DNA of 64,000 nucleotides from Pempheris klunzingeri (Eukaryota; Chordata; Actinopteri; Acropomatiformes; Pempheridae): contig NC_092020.1 of assembly GCF_042242105.1 (NCBI RefSeq), forward strand, positions 10,128,501 to 10,192,500. Reading direction: 5' to 3'. The notes beneath the pieces are model-generated. The model ran no database searches and was not told where the DNA came from. It saw nothing but the letters and a program-made list of their open reading frames with translations. Made by a program: the position numbers and the translations under genes. Of the stretch, positions 1-14,862 are shown piece after piece. Position 1 is the first letter of the stretch. Each line of letters begins with the position of its first letter.

Positions 1-1441
<1,441 letters not shown>

Positions 1442-3608
1442 TCAGGATGATGGCGTTTCTGCTGATGCTGCTGGAGGGCTGGAGGGGGGCGGAGCCTCAA
1501 CCACTGCCTCTGATTGCGCTGCCTCAGGATGACCGCTGGGGGGCTTTGGGGGCTGGCTGGGGGCTTTGGGTGGGGCGGTTTGAGGCTGGCCGACATGGAC
1601 AGAGAGCTGCGGCAGCTGCTGGGCCACGGCCGCTGGCTTGGCCAGGATGAGCTGTGGCGCGGGCCGACCTGCCGTCAGCTGGACCGTGGGGGCCGCGGTG
1701 GTGGCTTTGGCCGAGGTCTGGATGAGCTGCGTTATGTGACCAGACGGGTTGGCCTGCATGAGCGTGGCCAGCTGGTTGGCCGGGATGGTGATGATGGTGA
1801 TCTTCTCTCCTGCTTTGGAACCGGCAGGCAGCATGGTGGGCAGAGCCTGGATGACCAGTTTGGGTGGGGCGCTAGCCGAGGCGCTGCCTACCGTTACTGG
1901 GACTCCTGTGGCGCTGGTGAGGATGGGGGAGGAGTTTAACGTTACCTGACCTAGTGAGTTGGTCATGACCACTGGCATGGCTCGGATGGGCCTATGAGAG
2001 AGAGAGAAGGAGAGAGAGAAAGAGAGCACAGGGGTGAGCACTGATGGAAGCAAAACTTATTTTGCCGCTGATTCCTTCATTATTGACCAAGTGCAAAGGT
2101 CGTTTGTCTCCTCCTCTCACACTGAATCCAAAAAGATTTGTTTTCATCCACATCATCACTGATCAAGCACAGAACTCTAAAGTCAGGTCGAGCACAAGCG
2201 CAGCAGGACAACACATGAAGGACAACTCCAGTATTTCTAAACCTTTTGTCTGTGTTAGATCCAGCAGATCGTCTCAGCTGACACTTATGAAACAGGCTGC
2301 AACGTGATCCTTTGGGACAACTGCACCTGATCACTGTAGCATGCAAGTTCATTTAATGCTCCCAGACATGATCAAGACAGGATGAAATAAAAGGAACTAG
2401 TTCATTTAAAAACAGACCAATTCAGGTTCAGCTTCGGAGACTATCAGCGGGTACATTTCACTGTCTGAACTCAGTCTGATCATGAATCCCAACCATCGGC
2501 AGCGGTGAATACCTGGTGGTGGCGTTGCTGGGGATGACGGTGACGTAGGTCTGCTGTGGCTGGGTGGTGGCAGAGGAATTGGTGCCCAGGATGGCAGGGC
2601 CCTGTTGGTGAGCAGGGTGCTGGCCAGCTATCACGGCCTCTCCATCCTCCACCTCGTCCCCGTCCTCCTCATCATCAATCACCCGGATGTTCTTGGGCAT
2701 GTCTTTAAACTGGTAGGCAAGCCGCTGACCCTCCACTTTGGCCAGTATGCCACGCTGGTAGTAATACCTGCACACACGGCACAGAGAAGCCGGGTTATTA
2801 CACGTTCAGAAAGGACTACAGGGGAGTAGGGTTAGGGTTAGGGGGGGGGGCAGCTGACCTCAGGGCTCGGCCCATGGTCTCGTAGTTCATGTCGGGTTTA
2901 TTCTTGTGCTTTCCCCACAGTTTGGACACGGCCTTGGAGTCAACCAGCTTGAAGATCCCCTTCTCCCTCTGCATCCACTTGATGTACCTGGGACAGGTGT
3001 TTTTATCCTGCAGCAGCTCCAGCAGGAACTCCCACAGATAGGTAGTGTTGCCTTCGGGAGACACAGCACAGCATCAGCTCAGCACCCTATAGTTACCTTC
3101 ACCGTGACGGGACTGCTAGGCTTCAGAGCTGGGACAGACCTTTGCCCTCCCTCGGTCTCTTCTTTATCCCCAGGTCGAAGGAGCCGTTGGAAGCAGGCTG
3201 GTGCGTCTTGGGCTTACGTCCACCTGCACTTAACACACGCACGCATGCACGCACAAACACACACATCAGGTCATGTTCATGCAGAAAAATGACCCCCGTG
3301 TGAATTTCAATACTTCGCCACGAGCAGGTCTGTAAGTAGAGCTCTCTGTGACGTCACATGGCTGTAGTGACACTGACCTCCTCTCTTCTTTTTGGCAGTG
3401 GGTTCACAGTCAGGGGGGATGGGAAAGGACTCCTCCTCTATGGGTCCACACTCCGTAGACACCTCCACCACAGTCTCCATCATCACATCCTCTGCTGGGG
3501 ACAGACAAACCACAGCATTCATACTGCTCTGTGAGCCACAGCCGCAGTCTGCAGCCTGCAAACTGCCAAAAAGGCATTGTTGAATACTGATGCAGGGTCA
3601 TAAGTGTG

Positions 3609-3662
<54 letters not shown>

Positions 3663-6600
3663 CCGTTAGCATGCAGACAGCTCACATCAAATATCATCAC
3701 TAGTCGTACTCTTGCAACTACAAGCTGGTTCCTCACAGGAAGAACAACACAGCTGAAGTGCAGCCTCCAGAACAAACCCCCCGCTCTGTGTAAGGACGAC
3801 TACGGCACACATCTGATCTGTTCCATCTAGTCTAGCTATGGCCACAACTACATTGTCATTACAGGTTAATATGGTTACTTAGATTAATCATTTAAATGCA
3901 CTATAAATGTTCAAAATAAGATGACAATGACAAATACACCAGATCCATATGGGACATCTTCAAACAGCAGTATCTTTGTATATGCACAGTTATTATCAAA
4001 ACAAAACCTGTCTTCTTCCTGAAACAGGAAATGTTTCAGGAAGTTTTTCATCATTGAAAAAATTACCTCACAATTGGGATTCCAAAACCCTACTTAAGCA
4101 ATGTTAATAACTAACTAACTAATTAACTTAACAGGCCACTGATTTCACCGGCTCATGGCTGGTGAGCCTGGTGAGCCATTCGTCTGGTTAAATGCAGCCT
4201 GAGTTTGAACTTTGATTGTGCCTGTTGTGGTGTGTTCTTCTACTCTTTGTCGTACTGTCTTTGTGTTTTCTTTTGTTAACCTGTCTGGTTTTGGAACACT
4301 GGGTGTGGATCCCACACAGGTCAAAATATTCTGGCCTATAATTTGGCTCTGGACAGCGGCGTCAGGAGCTTCTCCCCGTTTGTAGCCCGTCCGGCTCTGA
4401 TCACGGGCGTGTAACTGCTTTGGTGGTTGGTGGACGGCTACAGGAGGGTCTGTCTGGCAGTCCCATATAGCCACAGCGGTTTGGACAGCCGCGTAGGTAA
4501 TTCACCACTGTCCGGCCCTCCTCGTCTGTCCGTCTATCATCTGGAGCGATGCTTAGTTAGTGTTAGGAAAAACAGAACTAGCTCATACGTAAGGACAGAC
4601 AGGTGCTTACACTAAGCTGCTTTCTGATGTTTCCGTCCTGAGAAGGAGCTTCTTCAGAGAGCTTGTTCGATGTAAAGTGTGCTAAAAGCACACTACACTA
4701 ATCTAGACTACTGTGAAGGTGGTGTTATCAGAGTGAGTCTACCAGTGCACTGCTAATGCATGACACAGTACACACTCAGAGATGTTCAAGGTCCCATATC
4801 CTGCTCATCTTCAAGTTACTGCTTGTATTTAGAGGTTTCCACGGTTTAATGTTCAGTAAACATGTGTTTCTCCTACCAGACGTGGCTGATGCACCTGCTT
4901 TCAGCCTCGGTCTGATCGCACTGAGGAACACAACAACCTGCTGCTTCGCTCCACAGCTTTTTGTTACAGGGAAAAACAAAAGGTGGACAGCAGGGGGGAT
5001 TCAGGAGGTTTTCAGTGGGCAGGGACAGTTGACCTGCTGAAGGGCTGGAGGAGGTCACATGATCAACAATTCCCTTGTGACAGGGTAAGGGCAGTGTTTT
5101 CACACACATTTACTGAAAGACGGAGCAGGGTTAAAGGAAAGAGGACGGTCTTTGCTCAGTGTGGCAGCCCGTAGGCACACGAGGGACATGATTTATGTTG
5201 GGATGAATTTTTCCTAATATGGGACCTATCACAGCATCCGACACTATCCGATACCAGCATCAGGGACGGTGCATCCCTATTTCACAATAGAGAGTAAAAG
5301 CATAAAAACTATTGAACTTAAAATCACTAAGCTCCCCTCCCTTCAACGTCCAATACCAACGGTGTACAACTTTTACCTCTGACAGAGTGACATTCATTTC
5401 ATAACGCATGTAATGAAGGTTTCCCACTGTTTAAACACATGCTTATGACACATAACACTAACCTTCAGGGGGAAAGAGAACAGAAATGAAACATATCTCA
5501 TGAGTCTGGTTGTGGCTCATCAGCTGAAAGCTTTAGGACATGGGTGACTAAACCACTGTAACCACCTGATGCTGTAACCACCTCATATCAACTAGCAGGT
5601 CACCGTACACGTGGCTCATAGAGTGTTGTGTCTACCAAACAGAAGACAGTGTTCGGACAGTGTTTACCTGTGTTGCGTTCATTGTGCAGTCCTCCAGGAG
5701 ACTCCATGTGGAGAAGAGCTTCGGCCGCTTCAAACGTCTTGTCAAAACAAACCATGTCGTGACCCGACATCTCCACTGAGAAGAAAAGCACAGAGGAGGC
5801 GGTCAGTGCACGGGCCTCTGCAAACAACACATGCTCTCTGAGGAGGGTGGACAACACAACGAAGGGCTAAGTTCACAGCAGTACAGCGGTGCGACCTCAA
5901 CTATTTTGAAATAGTGACTTCCTTGTTTGAGCTTTGGGGAAGCGGTCTGCTCCTCCCTTCCGCTTTCCTCTGATCTGATCTAAACAGTTAAGATGCCGTT
6001 CCTGCCAGCAGAGGGCGGTCACACGCATCAACAGCAGCCCGGTGGCAAACAGAGCTATCCTCTCTAATGAACGGGTACCGCTGAGCCCCGAAGAAAACAC
6101 AGACCAGTGTGAATGATGAGGCGTGTACAGATTTCAGAGAGTCAAAAAACAGATAGAAGAGACAAAGTTTGACATTGAGCTTAATAGACTGATCTGGGTT
6201 CAGAAGAAACTACATGACTGAGAACTCAGTGTTTTCCTTACATATCCCAACTGTTGTGCACCGCCACAGAATCCTAAATAATGAAAGTTAAATCAGCCAA
6301 CAAGGTTGAGAAACAGCCCTGCTGTCACAGATAGAGGGCAGCTTAACAACACCAACAGGGTTGGAACCACCAATAAGTTTGTGTCTACATCCTCTCTGAA
6401 TCAGGTCAAGTACAGTTGATGATAATTACACTCATAGTTGAGGACAGTTTGTTTTATCCCATGTAAAATGGCAGCAGGTGGCTCTAACAGACGACACATC
6501 ACATCAGGTACAGGGAGCCAGAAATCTCTGCAGAAAGCTTTAGCTCAAATAACAAAAGTCCATTAGCTGGCAGCCTTCGGTTCTCCTCACGGCTGTTCCA

Positions 6601-8700
6601 GGTTTTGAATGTATTCATATAGGCTTCAGATTAAGGCAGTCAGACACTGTGCTCTTTAATTAGACTTTGGGTAAACTCACATTACACATTTTAAATCAAC
6701 CTTTCTGAACACTCACACTCTATGGTGGACATGGGCACTCGCACTAACCATGAACATTAGACCCTGATAGTTTTATTTCTATCACAGTCAAGTCTTAGAA
6801 CTGCTGAAAGGTAACTAATCAGGTGCTGCTACACCCCTGAACTCAACGTCTAGCCACACATGGAGTATAACAATGTTTTTCCACACAAAATTCACTTCTC
6901 TTTTATGTGTCCGCTTGGATTTCCGAATTCTTTGGCCTCTGTGATCGTGACAAAAAAGATAAGACTTTGGGAACTGTGTAGTACGTTGACAGTTAGCATG
7001 TAATGAAATAAATCAACACAGGGGCACAGGATTAGCACAGGTGTGTCTGTGGATGGCTTCAGTGTGGCTCAGCTTCACAGATTTCAGCGGCAACCACAAC
7101 ACTAATGTTGTGCACGCATGTTGTGGAGCATAGCATGCTTTAATAATATAATATGATTAATAACTGGGCAAGGAGGAGAAATTAAACATGTGCTCCACAG
7201 GGAAGTACAATCTTTGACCAGCCTACGTAGCCTCCCCCATTTTATAAGTCAGACCTGTTATTCAGAGAACTCGGCCTCACCTGTCTCAGCCACCTCTGTG
7301 ACCACCTCCTGCTCCTCAGCCACATCCTGCATCAGGTACGTCTCATCATCGTAGACCAGGACCTGGGCCGAGTAGCACTCCTCCACCTGGGCACTGGGCA
7401 CCTCCTCCACGATCACCGCCGGACAGCTCTCCTCCTGCAGCACCACGCTCTCCTCTTCAACATCTTCCTCCACCTCCTCCCCAACCCCCATGATCACTGC
7501 CTCTGCTTCCTGCTGAACAACTTCTTCCTCCTCCTCTTCCTCAGCTGGCTGCTGCTCACACTGAACACAGTTTGAAAGATGAGAAAAGGGAGTGATTTTT
7601 AGTGATGCGCTGTGCTCCCAGATCACATGTCGTATGATGATGTCAGGTCTGAGCTAAAACATGTGCACTGTATACCCCCCCAACACTGAGCCTGGGCTCT
7701 CGTGCAGCTCTCTGGACTGACTGCGTTCAGTGGATGAGCACCAGCACAGAAGCATGGATGAGGAGTGAACGCACATACCTGGCGACCAATCACTGACCTC
7801 TGAAGAGCTTGTTCACCTTTGTGAAAATGCTGTAAATAGCTACATAATAATCAATTGGCACATGATGTCATCCATCAGCTCTGTGGGCAGACTTCAGCTG
7901 CTTTCCATTGAAAACAATTGACAACAATGATTTCTAAAGAAAACTCTCCATCTATCACCTGTCTTCTCAGCATGCCGCTGGGACTTTTTGTGCTCATAGT
8001 GGCTTGTGTGACATTTTAACGATTACCAATCATTTCCGTGGTGGTTTATGGTAATACACACGCTGATGTTTCTGTTTTGCAAATGTTCAGTTTCCACAAT
8101 GAGAGGAAAAAGACCAATACTACAATATAACTGACGGTGCTTTTATGATTTTCACATCTTATTATGTGGCAAAATAATAGAAGACACTCACACGAGATCA
8201 AATTGGTCTTAATGAACGGACTTCCCAATTCTGTTTTGTTGTCACATCACCATTTCCTTGAAATATATCACCTACCACTAACAATCACCTATAGCCTCTT
8301 ATGGAAAGTGTGAAGCATTTAATATTAACTGTTTATTCCATTGGCGGTAACCTACTGCATATAGCCTATACATCAGCTTAAATACCAAACTACTCAATGC
8401 TACCGACCAAAGCCGACGGATGGATTGTGTAACTCCAGGCTTAATGGCATCAGACACATTTCTCAATTTGAAATATTTCACCAGGGGAAAAAGACAGCAT
8501 ATAATTGAGCAAAGCTGAACTCACTCCACTGTGTTCTTTTACCACCGCCACAGCCTCTAGTATCTTTTTCAGCACAGGGCTTTGTGGACCTCCATGAAAG
8601 CAGTTGTGGGGATGCACAGGCTTACCTGCTGGGGCTCCTCCACCACAGTGACATACTCCACTATGTTCCCTCCACCGTCTGACACTACCACAGAGGTCAT
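1442..8700 (-). CDS. elf2: ETS-domain transcription factor ELF2 (NERF), 8 coding exons, 552 aa
   Basis: Sequence-specific nuclear DNA-binding regulator of the ELF1/2/4 subfamily, which binds GGAA sites. Coding exons in transcript order: 8700-8626, 7560-7281, 5775-5668, 3491-3378, 3223-3140, 3051-2859, 2767-2513, 1991-1442; together 1659 nt, in frame. The first exon encodes [11 protein letters not shown], like the ELF2 start. Exon 2 (residues 26-118) is acidic and carries [19 protein letters not shown]. Exon 3 carries [15 protein letters not shown]. The ETS domain spans about residues 222-305, with the recognition helix in [19 protein letters not shown]. The C-terminal exon has ITIIT and PVVMT blocks, then a Pro/Ala-rich tail. 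ELF2-specific N-terminal blocks separate it from ELF1 and ELF4. It is shorter than human ELF2 (about 590 aa); a human segment between the EAAEALL and ETVVEV blocks was not found. An out-of-frame ATG lies seven bases before the chosen start. The 5' UTR exon carrying the start begins at 8709. Confidence 0.96.
3604..3661. repeat. Compound (GT)n/(TA)n/(GA)n microsatellite
   Basis: GT, TA, GT and GA dinucleotide blocks follow one another directly, in an elf2 intron between the 3378-3491 and 5668-5775 exons. Confidence 0.95.
5195..5282. mobile_element. hAT-like element end remnant
   Basis: The minus strand reads TAGGGATGCACCGTCCC followed by GGTATCGGATAGTGTCGGATG. This resembles the terminal region of widespread fish hAT-type non-autonomous elements, which begin with a TAGGG(G/A)TGCACCGATCC-like end. 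Only one end is visible and no transposase is present. It lies in an elf2 intron. Family assignment is from memory of the motif. Confidence 0.45.
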
Positions 8701-9399
8701 CACTCATTCCTGCCAAAATCAAAGTACAGAGGGTCAGGACAAAGGTACTGCAAAGTCTCATTTAGTCATTATTAGTCATCTCATTTCTAAGCAAGTTTGT
8801 GTGTGTGTGTGCAGGGGGGGGGTCATGTGAATACGCCACGGGCAACAGCACTCCTCATGACTCAGTGCCAGTAATGTTGTGATCATTGTTGTGAGGGAAA
8901 AAAACACACCAACTCTTCTGGTGATTCCTGTCTGATGCTTAAGGCAGCTTGTAAGCGATCCACTGAATGGATTCAAAAACGCAACCTATAGGTCATAAAG
9001 CTTTATGCTACATCCACAGGTTACAATTACCATCAAAGGAGGAATCGACTGAGTAACCCCGTCACTGATCCATGCAAAGAAATGACAACAACAGTGGGTT
9101 CGTGCATAATGATGTCGATGCTTCCTATTTAAACCTGGGGCCGACAGTGTGTGGGTACTCATCACACTCTTTTGCAATACTGAAAACTGCACATTTTCCA
9201 ATGCACCTGTCTGCATGTGACATTAGATGTTTTAAACACATTCAAATGTCTTCCCACACTATTCACAGTAGTAATTAAAGCATAGTGGTTTAACGCTGAT
9301 CACATAGTGACACCTGGTCATAAAGTCTGCACTATAATCCACGGTGTTTGTAAGGCTTGGTACACACTGAAGCTTTCTCATGCAAACACTAAACGGCTA

Positions 9400-10330
9400 A
9401 AAGGCAAGTGCCCTGAACTATTTCAACTGGAGGGCGCAGAGGAGGAACCAGTGCCGTTGGATCTCCGCCCGCACGACTCATCTAAAGCAGTGAGTGAGTG
9501 GAGAAGACACCGGCAGCCCCCCGTGGGTTCGCCGGTGGAGGTGGGAGGCACTGGTCGCTCCCAGCCCACAGACAGGCTAATGTTTACTTTCTGAGCGGGT
9601 CTGTGCGTCCGTGTGTGCGGCTGCAGCTCTCCGCTCTCCGGCTAACTGGCTAAGTACAGCGCTCCTGCCTCTCACCGAACAGGGCTGAAACTACGTAGCT
9701 GCTAATATTATGTACTTTGCTCCGTAACATCACATATTCAGCGCCTTGAATACAGATTACCGCCGCCTTCTCCATTTAAACAGAGACCACCCAAACCACA
9801 ATAACTTAGCAATGGCTAGCATTAAGGTCAGTAAGTGAGCTCCAAACAGATAGCGGATAGCTGGTTAACATTATATTTATATATATAACGCTGAGGGAGT
9901 ACAAGAGAGCCAATGGAGACGCTGGTATTGAGAGTTGTGATCTATCCGAGCCTGCGGATATGTTCGTGCAATGAGTTTCCTCTCCTTACCTTGTTTTGCT
10001 TTTTGCTAGCGAAAAGTAAGCTCCACGGCTAGCACTAGCTGGGCCTAACGTTAGCCAAGTTGACAAGGCCGAAACGCTCACTTCGTTCGCATAAACACTT
10101 GTTTGCAAGTCCTTCGTCCCAAAATAATCACTTTGCGTACACCTATCGACGTCCCGACTTGAAATATGAAGGGTGGACGCGGATGCGGGCCCTGGAGCGG
10201 TGTTTTGACCACGGCTCGTCTCTTGCTATCCTGTAGCTTTCCGGCGCGCCGCCTCTCCGCCACAACGATCCAGCGGGTCAGAGCGCAGCCCGGGGTGACG
10301 TCACGAGGACAAACCCCGTATGTTGTTTCT
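9400..10330 (-). promoter_or_regulatory. Likely elf2 promoter / 5' UTR region
   Basis: GC- and CpG-richer than its surroundings, upstream of the first elf2 coding exon, whose 5' UTR part begins at 8709 after a GGCAG acceptor. A perfect CRE palindrome TGACGTCA lies at 10296-10303 beside GC-rich sequence (10160-10310). The non-coding first exon could not be placed. Inference from composition and position. Confidence 0.5.
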
Positions 10331-13300
10331 GGATCAATAACACACACAGTTACTGTGAAGCATCGGTCAGGGGCATCATCACACACACACACACACACAC
10401 AGCAACAGGCTCACTCAGGAAGAAATGTGAGGAGCATGTGTGATTGTATGCACTTGTATGCTTATATTAATTTGATTACTGTAATTATTACAGGATAAGT
10501 TCACAGGTATTGCAGGGCCCAGATAAGCACTAAAACAGCCTTCCTAATGCACTTGACGTGGGGCACAAACCACAGCCTTTATTCCAAGCAAAAATACATC
10601 CCAATATTTATCTTAATACAAATCTGAGCTAATTAAATCAAGTGGCACAACTTCTAAAGATACAGTCTTGAGGATGGTTCCTGTTTTGAAAAGTAGTTTT
10701 AAGACTATTTTTATTTCTGTTGATAATGTGCTCACTGAGGTGTGTCCCGGGGGAGGGTGGGGTGTCACAGGGTTATTAAGGTCCCTGCAGTTCATTTTTG
10801 CCCTTGTAGGCAAATCATGCCGGGCAGAGAAGCACGTTTGTTTCTTCTGTAGTCATATTCATAATGGTGACAGCTTGGTGGCATTTGCATTTTTATGACA
10901 ATGACAGTACATTTTTCTATTCAATACTTATTTTCATTTCATTCATTTTATATACTTTTATATTTTTGATATTTTCAGTGTAGGATTTTTACTTGCAATG
11001 GAACATCATCGTGCCGTAGGCCTATACTGTTACTTTTACTTTCACTTTGCTCTTGAGATGTTCAAAAATAGTTTTTCATCGTTTTAAACAGCACAAACTA
11101 CATTCACCTCAGTAAAAGGTTCAGAGGCAAAAGTGTTGAGTTTTGCTTACATTATGTGGCATTACGTGTCTGAACTCAGGGAGGCTATGAACGTTCTACA
11201 TTCTAGAGGGAAACTGACATTGCTCCTTTTAGTCTTCCCCTAATACCTGAAGGAAATGGAGACAGTAATAACAAAATTTTAAAAAACTAATGTAGTATTT
11301 CTATTCTAATTATGTGGAAACAAAAGTCCATTTTATTTTAACTTGTAACTAACTGGGCTCACAAATCCAAACTCAAGTCCTTCCCTCTTAATGACCTTGT
11401 TACGTATTCAAAAAAGGTTTGAAAACTTTATTTTATGATTTTGCAGCATGCTCTGTGATGCCAACGTTTAAACATTTAAGTGGTCTTGGTTAAAAAGACG
11501 ACAGACAAAAATGACATTTCTTCCCTTTATTTTGCAAAAAACAGTAATGTGTGAAACAGTCACAGTTTGTCCATTTCCACTTTTCAAATACATAAACTCA
11601 AGTTCAATTCTTCCCTCACTGATCCCAGATCTGTTTCAAATGCTGTGCGCCAAACTAAAAGCCAGGAATTCTATATTAGAGGTGAGAAAATCAAGGAAGA
11701 GAGCCGTCAAAGCATTTCACACTTTTCTTCAGACGTACTGCAACACTTCGCAAAACACACATTTCATGTAGCACAAGCACATCCACACCTGCTGCAAGCC
11801 TTTAGATTACTCATGCTGCTCTCAGGACAGAAAAGGAAAAGGTTGAAGAACAGATGCTGCTCATCTCTTACCTTCTCCAACCAACAGCGTTTCCTCCCAG
11901 CACCATGACAGAGTTACACTTAAATGTACACTTTAAAAATCTGCTTCTTTCGTGAATCTTTATCGATGGCGCAGGAGGAGTGGTAAATAAACTGGAAGAC
12001 TTTTCTACTTTGACACTAACTGAATATAGATTGTGCAAAAGAGATTGCAACTCATTGTCAGGAAGATAACACCTTGTACATTCACTGTATATTTATTAGA
12101 TTGTCCACCGAAACTAAGGAGGAACAAACTCACCTAGAGAGGAAACTCAACACTGAATACAGGCCTATAGAGGAAAACACCTGCTGCGTTGCTCTCTTTG
12201 GCGTTCACCATCAGCTGTCAGGGCAAAATACCTGCTGTGACATCACCAAATGGGTGTGGCCAGACATGAAGCATGTTTTAGAGTCTGAACCCAATGTGAG
12301 CAGTGCAGCAGCAGTTTTAACTGTTAAACTGCCCTTTAGAAAGGAAGAAAAGTAAAAGGAAATCAACAAATGCCTGCTTTAGTTAGTTTCTTTTCCTATA
12401 ATCTCTGTAAAATAAGACTGTGCTTATTGAAGTTATTAGTTTAGCAACCGGGGAACCCATCAGCTATCTTCTGATGACAATTTAGCCTCTGAGGGCAGGT
12501 GCCAGCGAATCTCCAGATAACTGGTATCCAGGCCAAGACCTGCTGCTCCATGATCCCGTCAGTGTTTGACCTATCAGTTGATAGCCAGTGGGTTCTGAGA
12601 TTCCATTTCAACCAGTGCTCTCCTCACCAACTGTTTACCGGGATGCACCCAAAGACGTGATTGGCCAAACTTGAACCGCAAACGGAAACCACAATGCGTC
12701 TGGTGCCAAGATCCTGTCCCTTGCAGACAGATTCTGCATTCATATCGCTGTAACACTGTGATAAGCATCGAGACGAGACTGAAAACACGAGGAAAACTGA
12801 GGTAACCAGGTAGCTACTTTACGTGGGGCGTTGAGCCAGTGTGCTCAAAGCATTTTCTTCAAAGTAGAAAGAAAAACGTGAGGTCAAATACTGTGAGGAA
12901 TGCTGGCGGGTCAAAACACCCCTTTAAAGAAGTATGTTCACATCACAAGTGGGCGAGCAGCGATTGGGTAAACAGGACGTAGAGTATTTAGGGTGTAACG
13001 CTGGAGTGAGTCTTGAGGAAGTAAAAAAAAAAGGTGACTGAATGGCTCAGTGTCCACAGCAGTAAGAAGGTTTTCAGGTATTTCACTAATGTTACAAGAA
13101 CTGTTATTGAGGCTACTAAGATACACCAGAGATGAGTTTAATGTTTGTCACATTAGTGGGTTACATGGCCACCACTAATATGTTTGGATGACTATTCCAT
13201 AAAGCAGGCATTGATCTGAACACTGTGGATTGCGTGTATCTTTACACTGGAACTACACATCAGTTCCTTGTGTTTTTAGGGATAAAAGGAGGCAGGGAAA

Positions 13301-13792
13301 GTGTTAGAGAAAGGCACATCCTCTTCTTCTGCAGGAAAGGGAGTCATCATTCAGGAGCAGTTTACTGTTATGGAGGACAGGAACACAAAAGTCAATAATG
13401 TGCATTGTCTATGTGAATACAATCAGTTTTTCTACGTCACTACCGTGCATTTAAATCTGAATTATAGGAATGAGGATGTGAAGGGGAGGGGTGCTCAGTT
13501 TTAATCACAATCGCACTATGTCCACTACCACGGTAGAAATAATAAAAGGCTCAGTACCTTAGGTGGAACTACTGCATTTGCATCCTAAGAAGATGTCGCC
13601 TACCCTGAATAGCAGAGTTTAAAATCCATGTTAGAGGGATTTCTGGTTAAGCTAAGCAGGAGTGAATATCATTACATGTCTAGTTACACTAAAGAACCCT
13701 TATAATAAAAATGTGTCTTTTCAAGTCTCTCTCAAAACACTGTTACACTCAACAACCTGGCTGAGAAACAGAAGAAATGTGCTCGTCACTTA
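10331..13792. other. Intergenic: no gene recognised
   Basis: AT-rich sequence between the elf2 promoter and the last candidate mgarp exon. It contains a short AC tract (10380-10401) and small open frames (for example 11511-11908 and 12574-12768) with no recognisable domains. A minus-strand AATAAA lies at 11526-11531. If the exon ending at 13793 is spliced onward, its partner exon would lie here, but none could be identified. Confidence 0.5.
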
Positions 13793-14862
13793 CTAACCAA
13801 CATTTATATATGGAGTCAAAACAAAGTTTTCTGGTACCTCAGAAGCAGGGGCATCGTCGTCTGGTCCGGGGATGATTCTGCCAGTCATGGGCCCCACTCC
13901 GAGCACCATGGGCCGTTTTTCTGCTTTAGGTGCTCCCTCCAGGACCACAACAATGTACTCCCTCTGGGGACTCTCAGCCAGGGCTTCTTCCATCACAGGG
14001 CTGGCTACGTCTGCAGGAGGGGCTGCTGCAACTTCTTCCGTGACAGTGGTAGTGTCTGGTTCTTCAACTGCAGCTGTGGTAACATCTGCCAGGGCCACTG
14101 GTGCTGAGGCTTCTTCTACTGGTGCAACCTCCACTGGTGCAGGGGCCTCTTCCACAACTGGTGCAACCTCCACTGGTGCAGGGGCCTCCTCCACAACTGG
14201 TGCAACCTCCACTGGTGCAGGGGCCTCCTCCACAACTGGTGCAACCTCCACTGGTGCAGGGGCCTCCTCCACAACTGGTGCAACCTCCACTGGTGCAGGG
14301 GCCTCCTCCACAACTGGTGCAACCTCCACTGGTGCAGGGGCCTCCTCCACAACTGGTGCAACCTCCACTGGTGCAGGGGCCTCCTCCACAACTGGTGCAG
14401 GGGCCTCCTCCACAACTGGTGCAGGGGCCTCTTCCACAACTGGTGCAACTTCAACTGGTGCAGGGGCCTCCTCTACAACTGGTGCAACTTCAACTGGTGC
14501 AGGGGCCTCCTCTACAACTGGTGCAACCTCCACTACTGGTGCAGGGGCCTCCTCCACAACTGGTGCAACTTCAACTGGTGCAGGGGCCTCTTCCACAACT
14601 GGTGCAACCTCCACTGGTGCAGGGGCCTCCTCCACAACTGGTGCAACCTCCACTGGTGCAGGGGCCTCCTCCACAACTGGTGCAACCTCCACTGGTGCAG
14701 GGGCCTCCTCCACAACTGGTGCAGGCTCTTCTACTGGTGCCACTTCTTCAACAGGCTTTTCCTCTACTGGTGCCGTCGTCTCTTCCTCTTTGATGTCTTC
14801 AGTGCTGGGTGCCTGTATTTCTATCTTCGGTACCTCTGGAATAGAGGCAGCTGCCAGCAGCA
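13793..14862 (-). CDS. Candidate alternative 3' exon of mgarp: Pro/Val/Glu/Ala tandem-repeat tail
   Basis: A minus-strand open segment of about 355 codons, entered through a TGTTGCAG acceptor at 14863. Its phase (needs one base from upstream) matches mgarp exon 3 (24332) or the 18-nt microexon, so it can be spliced in place of the exon at 17839. It encodes an acidic lead, then about fifteen copies of a 13-residue unit, [13 protein letters not shown], then a non-repeat end with [12 protein letters not shown] second phase-compatible acceptor lies inside, before EVPKIEI. The stop (TAG at 13793) overlaps a strong donor (TA then GTAAGT), so the true exon may continue elsewhere. It could instead belong to a separate gene. 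Acidic low-complexity composition, strand, phase and position favour mgarp. Confidence 0.6.
14110..14730 (-). repeat. 39-bp coding minisatellite
   Basis: Tandem 39-bp units encode [13 protein letters not shown]-type 13-mers. Some copies are shortened to nine residues and one contains an extra Val. The array lacks stops in several frames on both strands, creating long spurious open frames on the plus strand. Many copies differ only by silent changes, so copy number is probably polymorphic. Confidence 0.9.

Noticed and set aside
2824-2851. Telomere-like TTAGGG units followed by a G run
   Set aside because: Only two units inside a 91-bp elf2 intron; too short to call an interstitial telomere.
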